Assembly: GCF_023218175.1 (NCBI RefSeq)
Contig: NZ_JALPTH010000027.1
Location: 1-64,000 of the forward strand
Direction of reading: 5' to 3'
From: Streptomyces lichenis
GTDB lineage: Bacteria > Actinomycetota > Actinomycetes > Streptomycetales > Streptomycetaceae
Length of the DNA: 64,000 bases
Of this stretch, positions 34,818 to 43,945 are shown piece after piece (the stretch's first letter is position 1; each line of letters starts with the position of its first letter). The translations under genes were made by a program, and so were the position numbers. The notes beneath the pieces are model-generated. The model was not told the DNA's origin and did no database searches. It was given only the letters and a program-made list of their open reading frames with translations.

Positions 34818-36704
34818 ATGGTGGCGAAGAACTCCACGGGGGCCGGGGCCGCCGGGGCCGCCGGGGCCGCCGGGGCGGCGGCGGGGGCCGGGGCGGCGTC
34901 GTCGTCGGCTGCCGACGATGCCGCCGGGCCCAGGGCGGTGAAGGCCGGGGCCGCCGAGGGGCGGGCGGCGGATGGGGGGACGGCCGCGGGCCGGGAGGCT
35001 GGGGCGAAGAGGGCCGCTCCGAAGGAGAAGGCGAAGAAGGCGAAGAGGGCGGAGAGGGCTTCGGGGGCGGCGGATGCCTCGGACGAGGGTGCGGCCGGGA
35101 CGGTGCCGGGTGCGCCGGCCGGCAGCGCCCCGGCGGAACGGGCCGCGGTGCGGACCGCCGCGAAGAAGAAGGCCGCCGCCGGGGAGGGCGCGACCGGGGA
35201 GGGCGCTGGGAAGAAGGTCCCTGCCGAGAAGGCTGCCGCCGGGAAGGGCACCACGAAGAAGGCCTCTGCGAAGAAGACCGCTGCGAAGAAGGCCTCTGCT
35301 GGGAAGGGCGCCGCGACGAAGGTTGCCACCGGGGAAGCCACCGTTGAGAAAGGTGCCGCGAAGAAGGCCGGGGCGGAGGAAGCCCCCGCTGGGAAGGGCG
35401 GCGCCGAGAAGGCGTCTGCTGGGAAGGCCTCTGCTGGGAAGGGTGCCGCCGGGAAGGGTGCTGGAAAGAAGGACCCTGCTGGGGAGGCCGGGGCGGAGGA
35501 GGCCTCCGCCGGGAAGAGGGGCGCCGAGAGGGCCCCGGCCCGGAAGGCTGCGGCGAAGAAGGCCGCCGGCAGCAAGGCGACCGGCGCCGGTGCCGGGGCG
35601 TCGGAGAGCTTGGCGGAGAGGGCGGAGCCCGACCGGGCCGCGGCCGAGGCGGCCGCGGATCGGGCCGCCGCCGAGGCGTCGCCCGAGCTGGCCCTGGAGC
35701 GGCAGCCGGGCGGGCCGGGTGGACGGAAGGCGCGGCATGGCGCCGCCACCGGTACGGCGCCTGGCGGGCGGGTCCGGGGCGAGGCGAAGGATGCCGGGGG
35801 CTCCGGTGGGTCGGGTGGCGCCGAGCGGCGGTCGGGTGGGCGGACGGCGCGGCGCGGCGAGGACGCCGGGGCCGCGGGGGCGGGCGAGGCGGGCGTACCC
35901 GAGGGGCGTACGGCGTCCGCCGGGGCAGCGACGGCGGGCGAGGCGGGTGCATCTGAGGGGCGTACGGCGTCCGGTGGGGGCGCGGGGACGGGCGGGGCGG
36001 GTGTGCCGGAGGGGCGTATGGCGTCGGGTGGGGTGGCTGCGGGGGGAGTCGGCGCGGGTCGGCGCAAGGGCGCGACCGGGGGCCGTACGGCCAAGGGCAA
36101 GGGTGGGAGGGCCGCTGCGGGGAGGGCGGCGGTGGGGGAGCGGGGCAGGACGGACACGGCCGGATCGGCCGTGGCCGAGGGGGCCGGTGAGGCCGTGGAA
36201 CAGACAGGAGCCAAGACTGTGGCAGCGAAGAAGACCGTCGATGTGACCGCGGCGCCCGGCGCCTCGGCCGTGTCCACCGCGCGCGGCGGGGTGGCCGACA
36301 CCGCGCCCGAGCAGCTCGCCGTACGGCCCGGGGAGGACCCCTGGACCCCGGAGGAGGTGGCCGAGGCCAAGGCGGAGCTGGAGGGCGAGGTGGCCCGTAT
36401 CCACGCCGAGCTGACCGCCTCCGAGACCGCGCTGACCGGGTTGATGCGGGACTCCGGGGACGGCGCCGGGCACGACGAGGCGGACACCGGGACCAAGAAC
36501 ATCACCCGTGAGCACGAGATGGCGCTCGCCGCCAACGCCCGGGCCACCCTGGAGCAGACCGAGCACGCCCTCCAGCGGCTGGACGCCGGCACCTACGGGC
36601 TGTGCGAGGTCTGCGGCAAGCCCATCGGCAAGGCCAGAATGCAGGCGTTCCCCCGGGCCACCCTCTGCGTGGAGGACAAGCAGAAGCAGGAGAGGCGCGG
36701 CTGA
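34818..36704 (+). CDS. DksA/TraR zinc-finger protein with long Lys/Ala-rich extension
   Basis: 628 residues from ATG 34818. Only the last ~125 (about 500-628) form a DksA/TraR domain: coiled coil, then the finger LCEVCGKP...ATLCVED. Three cysteines are present, but the expected fourth is Asp. DksA/TraR proteins bind the RNA polymerase secondary channel. Residues 1-467 are low complexity, rich in Ala, Gly and Lys, with KKA/GKG repeats (about 110-260) like histone-H1-type tails. A second start, GTG 36219, has a better ribosome site (ACAGGAG, 36204-36210) and gives a 161-residue protein, so the extension may not be translated or two forms may exist. The gene is divergent from ileS; 34606-34817 holds no gene. 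Confidence 0.75.
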   Translation: MVAKNSTGAGAAGAAGAAGAAAGAGAASSSAADDAAGPRAVKAGAAEGRAADGGTAAGREAGAKRAAPKEKAKKAKRAERASGAADASDEGAAGTVPGAPAGSAPAERAAVRTAAKKKAAAGEGATGEGAGKKVPAEKAAAGKGTTKKASAKKTAAKKASAGKGAATKVATGEATVEKGAAKKAGAEEAPAGKGGAEKASAGKASAGKGAAGKGAGKKDPAGEAGAEEASAGKRGAERAPARKAAAKKAAGSKATGAGAGASESLAERAEPDRAAAEAAADRAAAEASPELALERQPGGPGGRKARHGAATGTAPGGRVRGEAKDAGGSGGSGGAERRSGGRTARRGEDAGAAGAGEAGVPEGRTASAGAATAGEAGASEGRTASGGGAGTGGAGVPEGRMASGGVAAGGVGAGRRKGATGGRTAKGKGGRAAAGRAAVGERGRTDTAGSAVAEGAGEAVEQTGAKTVAAKKTVDVTAAPGASAVSTARGGVADTAPEQLAVRPGEDPWTPEEVAEAKAELEGEVARIHAELTASETALTGLMRDSGDGAGHDEADTGTKNITREHEMALAANARATLEQTEHALQRLDAGTYGLCEVCGKPIGKARMQAFPRATLCVEDKQKQERRG

Positions 36705-36771
36705 CCCGGGGCGCCCGCACAGCCGTGCCGTACCCTCGTGCACAGTCAGGCACCTAGGTTGAGGGACTCAC

Positions 36772-37332
36772 GTGGCAGAGGCGGAGCGCGTCATCGGTAC
36801 CCCGGACACGGACGACGAGGCCGCGGCGCCCGCCGAACGGCCCAAGGGCAGGCGGCGGGTGTTCGCGCTGTTCACCGTCGCGCTCGTCGCCTACCTGCTG
36901 GACCTCGGCAGCAAGATGCTGGTGGTCGCCCGGCTGGAGCACCGGGAGCCGATCCAGATCGTCGGTGACTGGCTGCGCTTCGTGGCGGTACGCAACCCGG
37001 GCGCCGCCTTCGGCATCGGCGAGGCGTTCACGGTGATCTTCACCGTGATCGCGGCCACCGTCATCGTGGTGATCATCCGCCTCGCCCGCAAGCTCTACAG
37101 CCTGCCCTGGGCGATCGCGCTCGGCCTGCTGCTCGGCGGCGCGCTCGGCAACCTCACCGACCGGATCTTCCGCGCGCCGGGCGTCTTCAAGGGCGCGGTG
37201 GTCGACTTCATCGCGCCCGCCCACTTCGCGGTCTTCAACTTCGCCGACTCGGCGATCGTCTGCGGCGGCTTCCTGATCGTGATCCTCTCCTTCCGCGGCC
37301 TCGACCCGGACGGGACCGTCCACAAGGACTGA
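36772..37332 (+). CDS. lspA: Lipoprotein signal peptidase
   Basis: 186 residues with four membrane segments after a 29-residue charged N-terminus. The aspartyl protease pair is Asp130 (GNLTDRIFR) and Asp159 (FNFADSAI), with VRNPGAAFGIG between. It cleaves signal peptides of lipid-modified prolipoproteins. GTG 36772 has GAGGGA upstream; TAGGTT at 36755-36760 is a likely -10 box giving a very short leader. Confidence 0.96.
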   Translation: MAEAERVIGTPDTDDEAAAPAERPKGRRRVFALFTVALVAYLLDLGSKMLVVARLEHREPIQIVGDWLRFVAVRNPGAAFGIGEAFTVIFTVIAATVIVVIIRLARKLYSLPWAIALGLLLGGALGNLTDRIFRAPGVFKGAVVDFIAPAHFAVFNFADSAIVCGGFLIVILSFRGLDPDGTVHKD

Positions 37333-37387
37333 CCGCCCGCACGGCCGCCGGGACGGGCGTGTCGGCTGGACAAGGCATACTCGACGG

Positions 37388-38329
37388 GTGAGCACGCTTC
37401 CCGAGATCCGTACGCTGCCCGTTCCCGATGGTCTGGAGGGCGAGCGCGTCGACGCCGCCATCGCCCGGATGTTCGGCTTCTCCCGGACCAAGGCCGCCGA
37501 GCTGGCCGCCGCCGGGAAGGTGCTGGTCGACGGCTCGGTGGTGGGCAAGTCGGAGCGGGTCAGCGGCGGGGCCTGGCTGGAGGTCGAGATGCCGGGTGCG
37601 CCCGCCCCGGTGCAGATCGTCGCCGAGCCCGTCGAGGGCATGGAGATCGTCCACGACGACGACGACATCGTGGTGATCGTCAAGCCGGTCGGGGTCGCCG
37701 CCCACCCCAGTCCCGGCTGGACCGGCACCACCGTGATCGGCGGGCTGGCCGCCGCCGGGTACCGGATCTCCACCTCCGGCGCCGCCGAGCGCCAGGGCAT
37801 CGTGCACCGGCTGGACGTCGGCACCTCCGGGCTGATGGTGGTCGCCAAGTCCGAGCGGGCGTACACCCTGCTGAAGCAGCAGTTCCGCGAGCGCACGGTC
37901 GACAAGCGCTACCACGCGCTGGTGCAGGGCCACCCGGACCCGCTGAGCGGCACCATCGACGCGCCGATCGGCCGCCACCCCCAGCACGACTACAAGTGGG
38001 CGGTCACCGCCGACGGCAAGCCCTCGGTGACCCACTACGACCTCATCGAGGCGTACCGGGCGGCCTCGCTGCTCGACATCAAGCTGGAGACCGGCCGCAC
38101 CCACCAGATCCGGGTGCACATGTCGGCCCACCGCCACCCCTGCGTCGGCGACCTCACCTACGGCGCCGACCCGACGCTGGCCAAGCGGCTGCGGCTGACC
38201 CGCCAGTGGCTGCACGCGGTCCGGCTGGGCTTCGAGCACCCCTCGGACGGCAGCTGGGTGGAGTTCGAGAGCGGCTACCCGGCCGATCTGCGGTCCGCCC
38301 TGGACATCATCGCCGCGGAGAGCGCGTGA
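37388..38329 (+). CDS. rluD: RluD-type rRNA pseudouridine synthase
   Basis: 313 residues: an S4 RNA-binding domain (about 17-75) and a RluA-family catalytic domain with Asp143 in HRLDVGTSG and the later KLETGRTHQIRVH. It isomerises uridines in 23S rRNA. GTG 37388 has no Shine-Dalgarno; CATACT at 37376-37381 ends 6 nt before it, suggesting a leaderless message. Adjacent to lspA as in many bacteria. Confidence 0.93.
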   Translation: MSTLPEIRTLPVPDGLEGERVDAAIARMFGFSRTKAAELAAAGKVLVDGSVVGKSERVSGGAWLEVEMPGAPAPVQIVAEPVEGMEIVHDDDDIVVIVKPVGVAAHPSPGWTGTTVIGGLAAAGYRISTSGAAERQGIVHRLDVGTSGLMVVAKSERAYTLLKQQFRERTVDKRYHALVQGHPDPLSGTIDAPIGRHPQHDYKWAVTADGKPSVTHYDLIEAYRAASLLDIKLETGRTHQIRVHMSAHRHPCVGDLTYGADPTLAKRLRLTRQWLHAVRLGFEHPSDGSWVEFESGYPADLRSALDIIAAESA

Positions 38330-38790
38330 GCGCCTTCCTGGTACGGGAGGCGGTGACCGAGGAGGACCGCCGGGCGGCCTTCGCGGTGCGCCGCGAGGTG
38401 TTCGTCGGCGAGCAGGGCGTACCGGAGGAGATCGAGTACGACGCGCTGGACGCCACCGCGGTGCATGTCGTCGCCCTCGGGCCGGACGGGACGCCGCTGG
38501 GCGCCGGGCGGCTGCTGTTCGGGTCGGACGCGGTCGCGCGGACCGGCGGCGCGGAGGGCGTCGGCTCGCTCGGCCGGCTCGCGGTCACCAGGGCGGCCCG
38601 CGGCCTTGGCCTGGGCGCCGCGCTGGTGCGGGCCGTCGAGGAGGCGGCCCGGGCGCGCGGGCTGACCGCGGTCGACCTGCACGCCCAGACCCACGCGCTC
38701 GGCTTCTACCTGCGGCTGGGGTACCAGGCGTACGGCGAGGAGTACCTGGAGGCGGGCATCCCGCACCAGGCGATGCGCCGCCCGCTCTGA
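38326..38790 (+). CDS. GNAT-family N-acetyltransferase
   Basis: 154 residues with VRREVFVGEQGVPEEIEYDALD, the pattern of the ElaA/YjcF-like GNAT subfamily, the acetyl-CoA loop RGLGLGAALV (about 97-106) and AQTHALGFYLRLGYQ. The acceptor is unknown. GTG overlaps the rluD stop as GTGA, so it is translated from the same mRNA. Confidence 0.9.
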   Translation: MSAFLVREAVTEEDRRAAFAVRREVFVGEQGVPEEIEYDALDATAVHVVALGPDGTPLGAGRLLFGSDAVARTGGAEGVGSLGRLAVTRAARGLGLGAALVRAVEEAARARGLTAVDLHAQTHALGFYLRLGYQAYGEEYLEAGIPHQAMRRPL

Positions 38791-38919
38791 GGCCGGACCG
38801 TCTTCCCCTTCCCGCCCCTCGTGCCCCGGCGCCGATCCGCGCGTCCCTCGTGGCAGGGTTGAGGCGCTGATCATCATCCCGGGACGGACGCCCGGGACGT
38901 ACGACCGGAGGGGCGCACC

Positions 38920-40506
38920 GTGGACCAGCTGGCGCTGCTGCTCGCACTGCTGCTCGGGGCGGTGCTGACCGTCCCCCTGGGGGAGCGGCTGGGGCTGCCC
39001 GCCCCGGTGCTGATGACGCTTGTCGGCGTCGTCCTCGCCCTGGTGCCGGTGGTGCCGAATGTCGACATCCCACCCGACTACATCCTGCCGCTGGTGCTGC
39101 CGCCGCTGTTGTACGCGGCGGTGCAGCGCACCTCCTGGCGGCAGTTCGCCGCCAACAAGCGGCCCATCTTCCTGCTCGCCGTCGCCCTGGTCTTCGTCAC
39201 CACCGGCGCCGTCGCCGCGGTCGCGCACGCCCTGGTGCCGGCGCTGCCGCTGGCCGCCGCCTGTGTGCTGGGCGCGCTGGTCGCCCCGCCGGACCCGGTC
39301 GCCGCCACCGCGGTCGCCGGCTCGCTGGGGCTGCCGCGCCGGCTGGTGTCGATCCTGGAGGGCGAGGGGCTGTTCAACGACGTCACCGCGATCGTGCTGT
39401 ACCACGTGGCGATCGGCGCGGTGGTGGGCGGCACCTTCTCCTGGGGCGGCGCGGTCGGGGAGCTGGCGCTCTCCGCGCTGGTCGCCGTCGCGGTCGGGCT
39501 GGCGCTCGGCTGGCTCACCGACAAGCTGCTCGGCCGGCTCGGCGACGCCACCCTGCAGACCGGGCTGACCCTCCTCGTCCCCTTCACCGCCTATGTGCTG
39601 GCCGAGGAGCTGCTCGGCTCCGGGGTGCTGGCGGTGCTGGTCACCGCGATGTTCCTGGCCGAGCGGTCGGTGGACGCCGACGACGTGATGGGGCGCCTCG
39701 CCGGGCGGACCTTCTGGGAGATCGTCGACACCCTGGTCACCGGGATCGCCTTCGGGCTGATCGGGCTGGAGCTGCACAACGTCTTCGGCACCGCCGAGGA
39801 GCGGGTGGGGTCGATGCTCGGCTGGGGCGCCGCGATCGTCGCCTGCGTGGTCGGCGTACGGCTGCTGTGGCTGCTGCCCGCCACCTGGCTGGCCAAGCGG
39901 CTGCACAAGCGCCGGGACGTGGACGAGGAGATCCCCACCACCTGGCGGGAGACCGTGGTCATGTGGTGGGCCGGGATGCGCGGGGTGGCCTCGGTCGCGC
40001 TGGCGCTCGCCATCCCGCTCCAGACCGACGACGGCAGGCCGTTCCCCGGGCGCGACGAGATCGTCTTCATCGCCTTCTGCGTGATCCTGGCCACCCTGGT
40101 CGTCCAGGGGCTCACCCTGCCCTGGCTGGTCCGCCGGCTCGGGGTGCGGGCCGACACCGACGCCGAGCGCCGCTGCGAGCACGACCTCGCGGTACGGGCG
40201 TACAAGGCGGCCAAGCGCCGGCTGAAGGAGATCCAGGAGGTGGAGGAGCTGCCCGAGGAGTTCCAGGAGCGGCTTCAGCGCGTCGCCTTCGACGTGGGCG
40301 CGCGGATCAGCCCGGACATCGTGGACGAGGAGCGCCGTTCGGCGTACGCGGACCGGGCCAAGCGGTTCAAGAACATGCAGCGCCTCCAGCGGGAGCTGAT
40401 GTCGGCCGCCCGCCACGAGGTGCTGGCCGCCCGCAGCGAACCGGGCGCCGACCCGGAGGTGGTGGACCGGGTGCTGCGCCAACTCGACGTGCGCAGCATG
40501 CGGTAG
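38920..40506 (+). CDS. CPA1-family Na+/H+ antiporter
   Basis: 528 residues with about twelve membrane segments in the first 410. CPA1 landmarks are APPDPVAATAV (about 123-134) and EGEGLFNDVTAIVLY (about 146-160), the latter with the essential Asp. A hydrophilic cytoplasmic tail of about 110 residues is rich in charged helices. It should exchange cytoplasmic Na+ (or K+) for protons. GTG 38920 has GGAGGGGC upstream. The 129-nt gap before it shows no clear promoter. Confidence 0.92.
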   Translation: MDQLALLLALLLGAVLTVPLGERLGLPAPVLMTLVGVVLALVPVVPNVDIPPDYILPLVLPPLLYAAVQRTSWRQFAANKRPIFLLAVALVFVTTGAVAAVAHALVPALPLAAACVLGALVAPPDPVAATAVAGSLGLPRRLVSILEGEGLFNDVTAIVLYHVAIGAVVGGTFSWGGAVGELALSALVAVAVGLALGWLTDKLLGRLGDATLQTGLTLLVPFTAYVLAEELLGSGVLAVLVTAMFLAERSVDADDVMGRLAGRTFWEIVDTLVTGIAFGLIGLELHNVFGTAEERVGSMLGWGAAIVACVVGVRLLWLLPATWLAKRLHKRRDVDEEIPTTWRETVVMWWAGMRGVASVALALAIPLQTDDGRPFPGRDEIVFIAFCVILATLVVQGLTLPWLVRRLGVRADTDAERRCEHDLAVRAYKAAKRRLKEIQEVEELPEEFQERLQRVAFDVGARISPDIVDEERRSAYADRAKRFKNMQRLQRELMSAARHEVLAARSEPGADPEVVDRVLRQLDVRSMR

Positions 40507-40554
40507 GGCGGACGGCCCGCTGCCTGCGGTGGCGTGTGGGGCGGGGGGGTACGC

Positions 40555-40590
40555 CGAAGGCCGGGGCGGTGCCTTCCGCCCCGGCCTTCG
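40555..40590. terminator. Bidirectional terminator
   Basis: A perfect 15-bp stem (40555-40569 with 40576-40590), loop TGCCTT, lies between the converging antiporter and MscS genes, within 50 nt of both stops. Confidence 0.88.
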
Positions 40591-40607
40591 CTGTCCGTAC
40601 GCCGTGC

Positions 40608-41789
40608 TCAGCCGCGACCGGTGCGCGGGGCCTCCTCGGCGACCGGGCTGCCGTCCACCAGCGGGTACTCGTCGGCGTTGTTGCTGTGCACCTCCGAGGG
40701 GCGCGGCTGGCGGCCGTCCAGTCGGGCCTGCTCCTGCCACTGGCCGTCCGGCGGCAGGGTGGCCGCCGAGGTGGCGACCCGCGGCAGCGCGTACGGGTGC
40801 TTCTCGCACAGCCAGCCGATCAGCTGCTCGCGCACCACGCAGCGGGCGGTCCAGATGTCGTCGGCGTCCTTCGCGGTCACCACCACCCGCACCTGGATGG
40901 TGCTCGGCGTGGTGTCCGTCACGGCCAGCGACCAGTCCCGGCCGTCCCAGGCCGAGCAGTTGCCCAGGATCTCCTTGGTCTTCTCGCGCATCAGGCTGAT
41001 CGGCGCGGAGTGGTCCAGGTGGAAGAAGACGGTGCCGGTCATCTGCACCCCGCCGCGCGACCAGTTCTCGAACGGCTTGCTGGTGAAGTACGACACCGGC
41101 ATGGTGATCCGCCGCTCGTCCCAGGTGCGCACCGCCAGGAAGGTCAGCGTGACCTCCTCGACCACGCCCCACTCGCCGTCCACCACCACGGTGTCGCCGA
41201 TGCGGACCATGTCGCCGAAGGCGATCTGGAAGCCCGCGAACAGATTGCCCAGCGTGGACTGGGCGGCCACACCGGCGACGATGCCGATGATGCCCGCCGA
41301 TGCCAGCACCGAGGTGCCGATCGCCTTGAACTGCGGGAACGTCAGCAGCATCGCCGCGGCGGCGACCACCCCGACCACCGCCGTGACGATCCGCATGATC
41401 AGCGTCACCTGGGTGCGCACCCGGCGCACCCGCGCCCGGTCGTGCGAGATGGTGGCGTACCGGGCGTAGCTGGACTCCGTTATCGCCGAGGCGATGCGGA
41501 TCACCAGCCAGGCGCAGGCGCCGATCATCACCAGCGACAGCACCTGCCCGATGCCGGCCTCGTGGTCCTCGATGATCTTCCACTTGGTCTGCCGGTACGA
41601 GCCGCGCAGCGCCCCGGTCAGCAGCACCACCTGGAGCGGCAGCCGGCAGCGGCGCAGCAGCCCCCACAGGGGTGTCTCGGGGTGGCGGGCGTCGGCCCGG
41701 CGCAGCGTGACGTCGACGACGTAGCCGACGAGCAGCGTGAGCACGATCGCTCCGCCCACGACGAACAGGGGGCGCAGTGCGTTGTCCAT
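40608..41789 (-). CDS. MscS-family mechanosensitive channel
   Basis: 393 residues with four membrane segments (about 5-27, 60-80, 85-105, 130-155). The pore-lining helix and beta domain are visible in ASAGIIGIVAGVAAQSTLGN and FAGFQIAFGDMVRIGDTVVVDGEWG. It relieves osmotic pressure. The cytoplasmic cage domain is followed by a charged tail. ATG 41789 is only 39 nt from the divergent hydrolase start. Confidence 0.93.
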   Translation of the reverse strand: MDNALRPLFVVGGAIVLTLLVGYVVDVTLRRADARHPETPLWGLLRRCRLPLQVVLLTGALRGSYRQTKWKIIEDHEAGIGQVLSLVMIGACAWLVIRIASAITESSYARYATISHDRARVRRVRTQVTLIMRIVTAVVGVVAAAAMLLTFPQFKAIGTSVLASAGIIGIVAGVAAQSTLGNLFAGFQIAFGDMVRIGDTVVVDGEWGVVEEVTLTFLAVRTWDERRITMPVSYFTSKPFENWSRGGVQMTGTVFFHLDHSAPISLMREKTKEILGNCSAWDGRDWSLAVTDTTPSTIQVRVVVTAKDADDIWTARCVVREQLIGWLCEKHPYALPRVATSAATLPPDGQWQEQARLDGRQPRPSEVHSNNADEYPLVDGSPVAEEAPRTGRG

Positions 41790-41828
41790 GACTCCGAATC
41801 CATCTGGATCGACTGGCAGGATGACCGG

Positions 41829-42398
41829 ATGGACATCCTGCTCTTCCACTCGGCTCTCGGTCCGCGCCCGGCCGTGGACGCCGCGGCGCAGCGCCTGCGC
41901 GCCGCCGGGCACCACGTGCGCGTGCCCGACCTCTACGGCGGTCAAACGGCCGGCACCCTGGAGGAGGGCCTGGCGGTGAAGGACGCGATCGGCCGCGACG
42001 AGCTGCTGCGCAGGGCCGTGCTGGCGGCCGCCCCGTACGCCGACAAGGGCCTGGTCTACGCCGGTTTCTCGCTCGGCGCCTCGGTGGCGCAGACCCTCGC
42101 CCTGGGCGACGCGAAGGCCCGCGGACTGCTGCTCCTGCACGGCACCTCGGAGATCGCGCCGAACGCCTCGGTGGACGGGCTGCCCGTCCAACTGCACGTC
42201 GCGGAGCCGGATCCGTACGAGTCGGACGACTGGCTGACGACCTGGTACCTGACGATGAGCCGGATCGGCGCGGACGCCGAGGTGCACCGCTACCGGGGCG
42301 CCGGGCACCTCTACACCGACCCCGGCCTCCCGGACTACGACGAGGAGGCCGCCGAGCGCACCTGGCGCACCGCGCTCGGCTTCCTGAACAGCCTCTGA
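41829..42398 (+). CDS. Dienelactone hydrolase-family protein
   Basis: 189 residues of alpha/beta-hydrolase fold. The nucleophile elbow reads GFSLGAS (about 76-82): Ser replaces the Cys of true dienelactone hydrolases. An Asp in the EPDPYE stretch and the His in GAGHLYTD can complete the triad. Substrate unknown. CAGGAT at 41817-41822 is a possible -10 box ending 6 nt before ATG 41829, so the message may be leaderless. Confidence 0.87.
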   Translation: MDILLFHSALGPRPAVDAAAQRLRAAGHHVRVPDLYGGQTAGTLEEGLAVKDAIGRDELLRRAVLAAAPYADKGLVYAGFSLGASVAQTLALGDAKARGLLLLHGTSEIAPNASVDGLPVQLHVAEPDPYESDDWLTTWYLTMSRIGADAEVHRYRGAGHLYTDPGLPDYDEEAAERTWRTALGFLNSL

Positions 42399-42408
42399 GC
42401 GGGCGTGG

Positions 42409-42455
42409 AGCGGGGGCCGGTTGTGAGCAAGGCCATACGGGCCGGGACCCCCGCT
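42409..42455. terminator. Possible terminator between converging genes
   Basis: AGCGGGGG (42409-42416) pairs with CCCCCGCT (42448-42455) and an inner CCGG (42417-42420) with CCGG (42442-42445), with a 2-nt bulge and a long loop. It fits between the hydrolase and kinase stops. Confidence 0.5.
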
Positions 42456-42465
42456 GTGGCCCGGG

Positions 42466-43902
42466 TCACTCCCGGACGCAGCGCCCGCTGACCCCGGCTC
42501 CGGACGCCAGGCACTGGTAGCCGAAGTCCCGTGAGTCCCCGCTCACATAGCGGCCCAGGCACTCGTCGCGGACCAGACCCTGCGCCCGGCACCACTCCAC
42601 CGCCTGCCGCCCGTCGGCGAACCCCTTGGCGTAGAACACCCAGAAGCCCGGGCGCAGCGAGGCGTACCCGTCGCTGTCCAGGTACTCCTTCTCCCGCACC
42701 CCCTTCTCCTCCAGCGCGCGCCCCATCCGGTCCCGGGCCGCGGTGCCGGCCGGCTTGCCCACCGTGCCCAGCTGGGCGATCCAGGCCCCCGCGGCCAGGT
42801 CCGGGTCCCTCCCCGGGGCGGCGGCGGAGGCGGAGGCGGTCGGGGTCGCGGAGGCGCCCCGGTCGTCGTCGTCCCGCACGGTGGTGCCGCGCAGCGCGTA
42901 CGCGGTGACGGCCGCGGCGGCCACGGCCACCGCGAGGGCGGTGACCGCGAGGACGGTCCGGCGCCCGGTCCGGTGGCGGGCGCGGCGGCGCGGTACGGGG
43001 GCGGGCGTGGAGGGGGACGGGTCTGGCGAAGGGGCGGGGGCGGAGGCGGCCCGCAGGGTCGGCGCCGTCCGGTCCGGCGCCGCGCCTTCCGGAGCGTCCG
43101 CCTCCGCCTCGGCCCGGGCCAGCATCGCGTCCAGCCGCTCCGCGTCCGGGCGGGCCGCCGGATCCCGTACCAGCAGCGCGGCCAGCGCCGGGGCGAGCGG
43201 CCCGGAGCGCACCGGCGGAGGCACCGGCTCGTCCAGCACCGCGGCCAGGGTGGCCAGCGCGGTCGCCCGGCGCAGCGGACTGACGCCCTCCACACACAGG
43301 TACAGCACCACCCCCAGCGACCACAGGTCGGCCGCCGGCCCGTCCCCCAGCGCCCGCACCCGCTCGGGAGCCATGAACTCCGGCGAGCCCACCAGCTCCC
43401 CGGTGGCCGTCAGCGAGGTCGCCCCCGGCAGCGCGGCGATCCCGAAGTCGGTCAGCACCGCGGAGCCGTCGGCCCGCAGCAGTACGTTGGCGGGCTTGAC
43501 GTCGCGGTGCCGGATGCCCACCGCGTGCGCGGCCCGCAGCGCCGACAGCAGCTGCCGGCCGGTGCGCGCCGTCTCGGCCGGGCCGATCGGCCCGGCCGCG
43601 ATCCGGTCCTGGAGCGAGGTGTTCGGCAGCAGCTCCATCACGATCCACGGATGCGGCCCCTGGTCCACCACATGGTGGACCGTCACCACATGCGGATGGC
43701 TGATCCGGGCCAGCGCCCGCGCCTCCCGCAGCACCCGCTCCCGTACCGCCGGGTCCGCGTCCGCCCCGTAGCGGACCTCCTTCAGGGCCACCTCGCGCTG
43801 GAGCACGGTGTCGCGGGCCCGCCACACCGTGCCCATCCCGCCGCTGCCCAGCCGCTCCACCAGCGTGAAACGGCCGTCCACCACATCCCCCGGCGCACTC
43901 AT
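42466..43902 (-). CDS. Receptor-type Ser/Thr protein kinase
   Basis: 478 residues. The kinase domain has the glycine loop GSGGMGTV (19-26), Lys41 in ALKEV, catalytic Asp134 in HRDVKPANV, DFG 152-154 and APE in FMAPERV. A Pro/Ser/Thr-rich juxtamembrane region leads to one membrane segment (about 318-340). The outer part ends in a domain with PGFWVFYAKGFADGRQAVEWC and three further Cys, which looks SPOR-like. Such a domain could sense peptidoglycan or bind septal wall (inference). It starts 43 nt after the PhoD gene and may be cotranscribed. Confidence 0.92.
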   Translation of the reverse strand: MSAPGDVVDGRFTLVERLGSGGMGTVWRARDTVLQREVALKEVRYGADADPAVRERVLREARALARISHPHVVTVHHVVDQGPHPWIVMELLPNTSLQDRIAAGPIGPAETARTGRQLLSALRAAHAVGIRHRDVKPANVLLRADGSAVLTDFGIAALPGATSLTATGELVGSPEFMAPERVRALGDGPAADLWSLGVVLYLCVEGVSPLRRATALATLAAVLDEPVPPPVRSGPLAPALAALLVRDPAARPDAERLDAMLARAEAEADAPEGAAPDRTAPTLRAASAPAPSPDPSPSTPAPVPRRRARHRTGRRTVLAVTALAVAVAAAAVTAYALRGTTVRDDDDRGASATPTASASAAAPGRDPDLAAGAWIAQLGTVGKPAGTAARDRMGRALEEKGVREKEYLDSDGYASLRPGFWVFYAKGFADGRQAVEWCRAQGLVRDECLGRYVSGDSRDFGYQCLASGAGVSGRCVRE

Positions 43903-43945
43903 GGCGCACAGAGTAGAGGACCGTGCACGGCCGTTCAGGAGCCGA

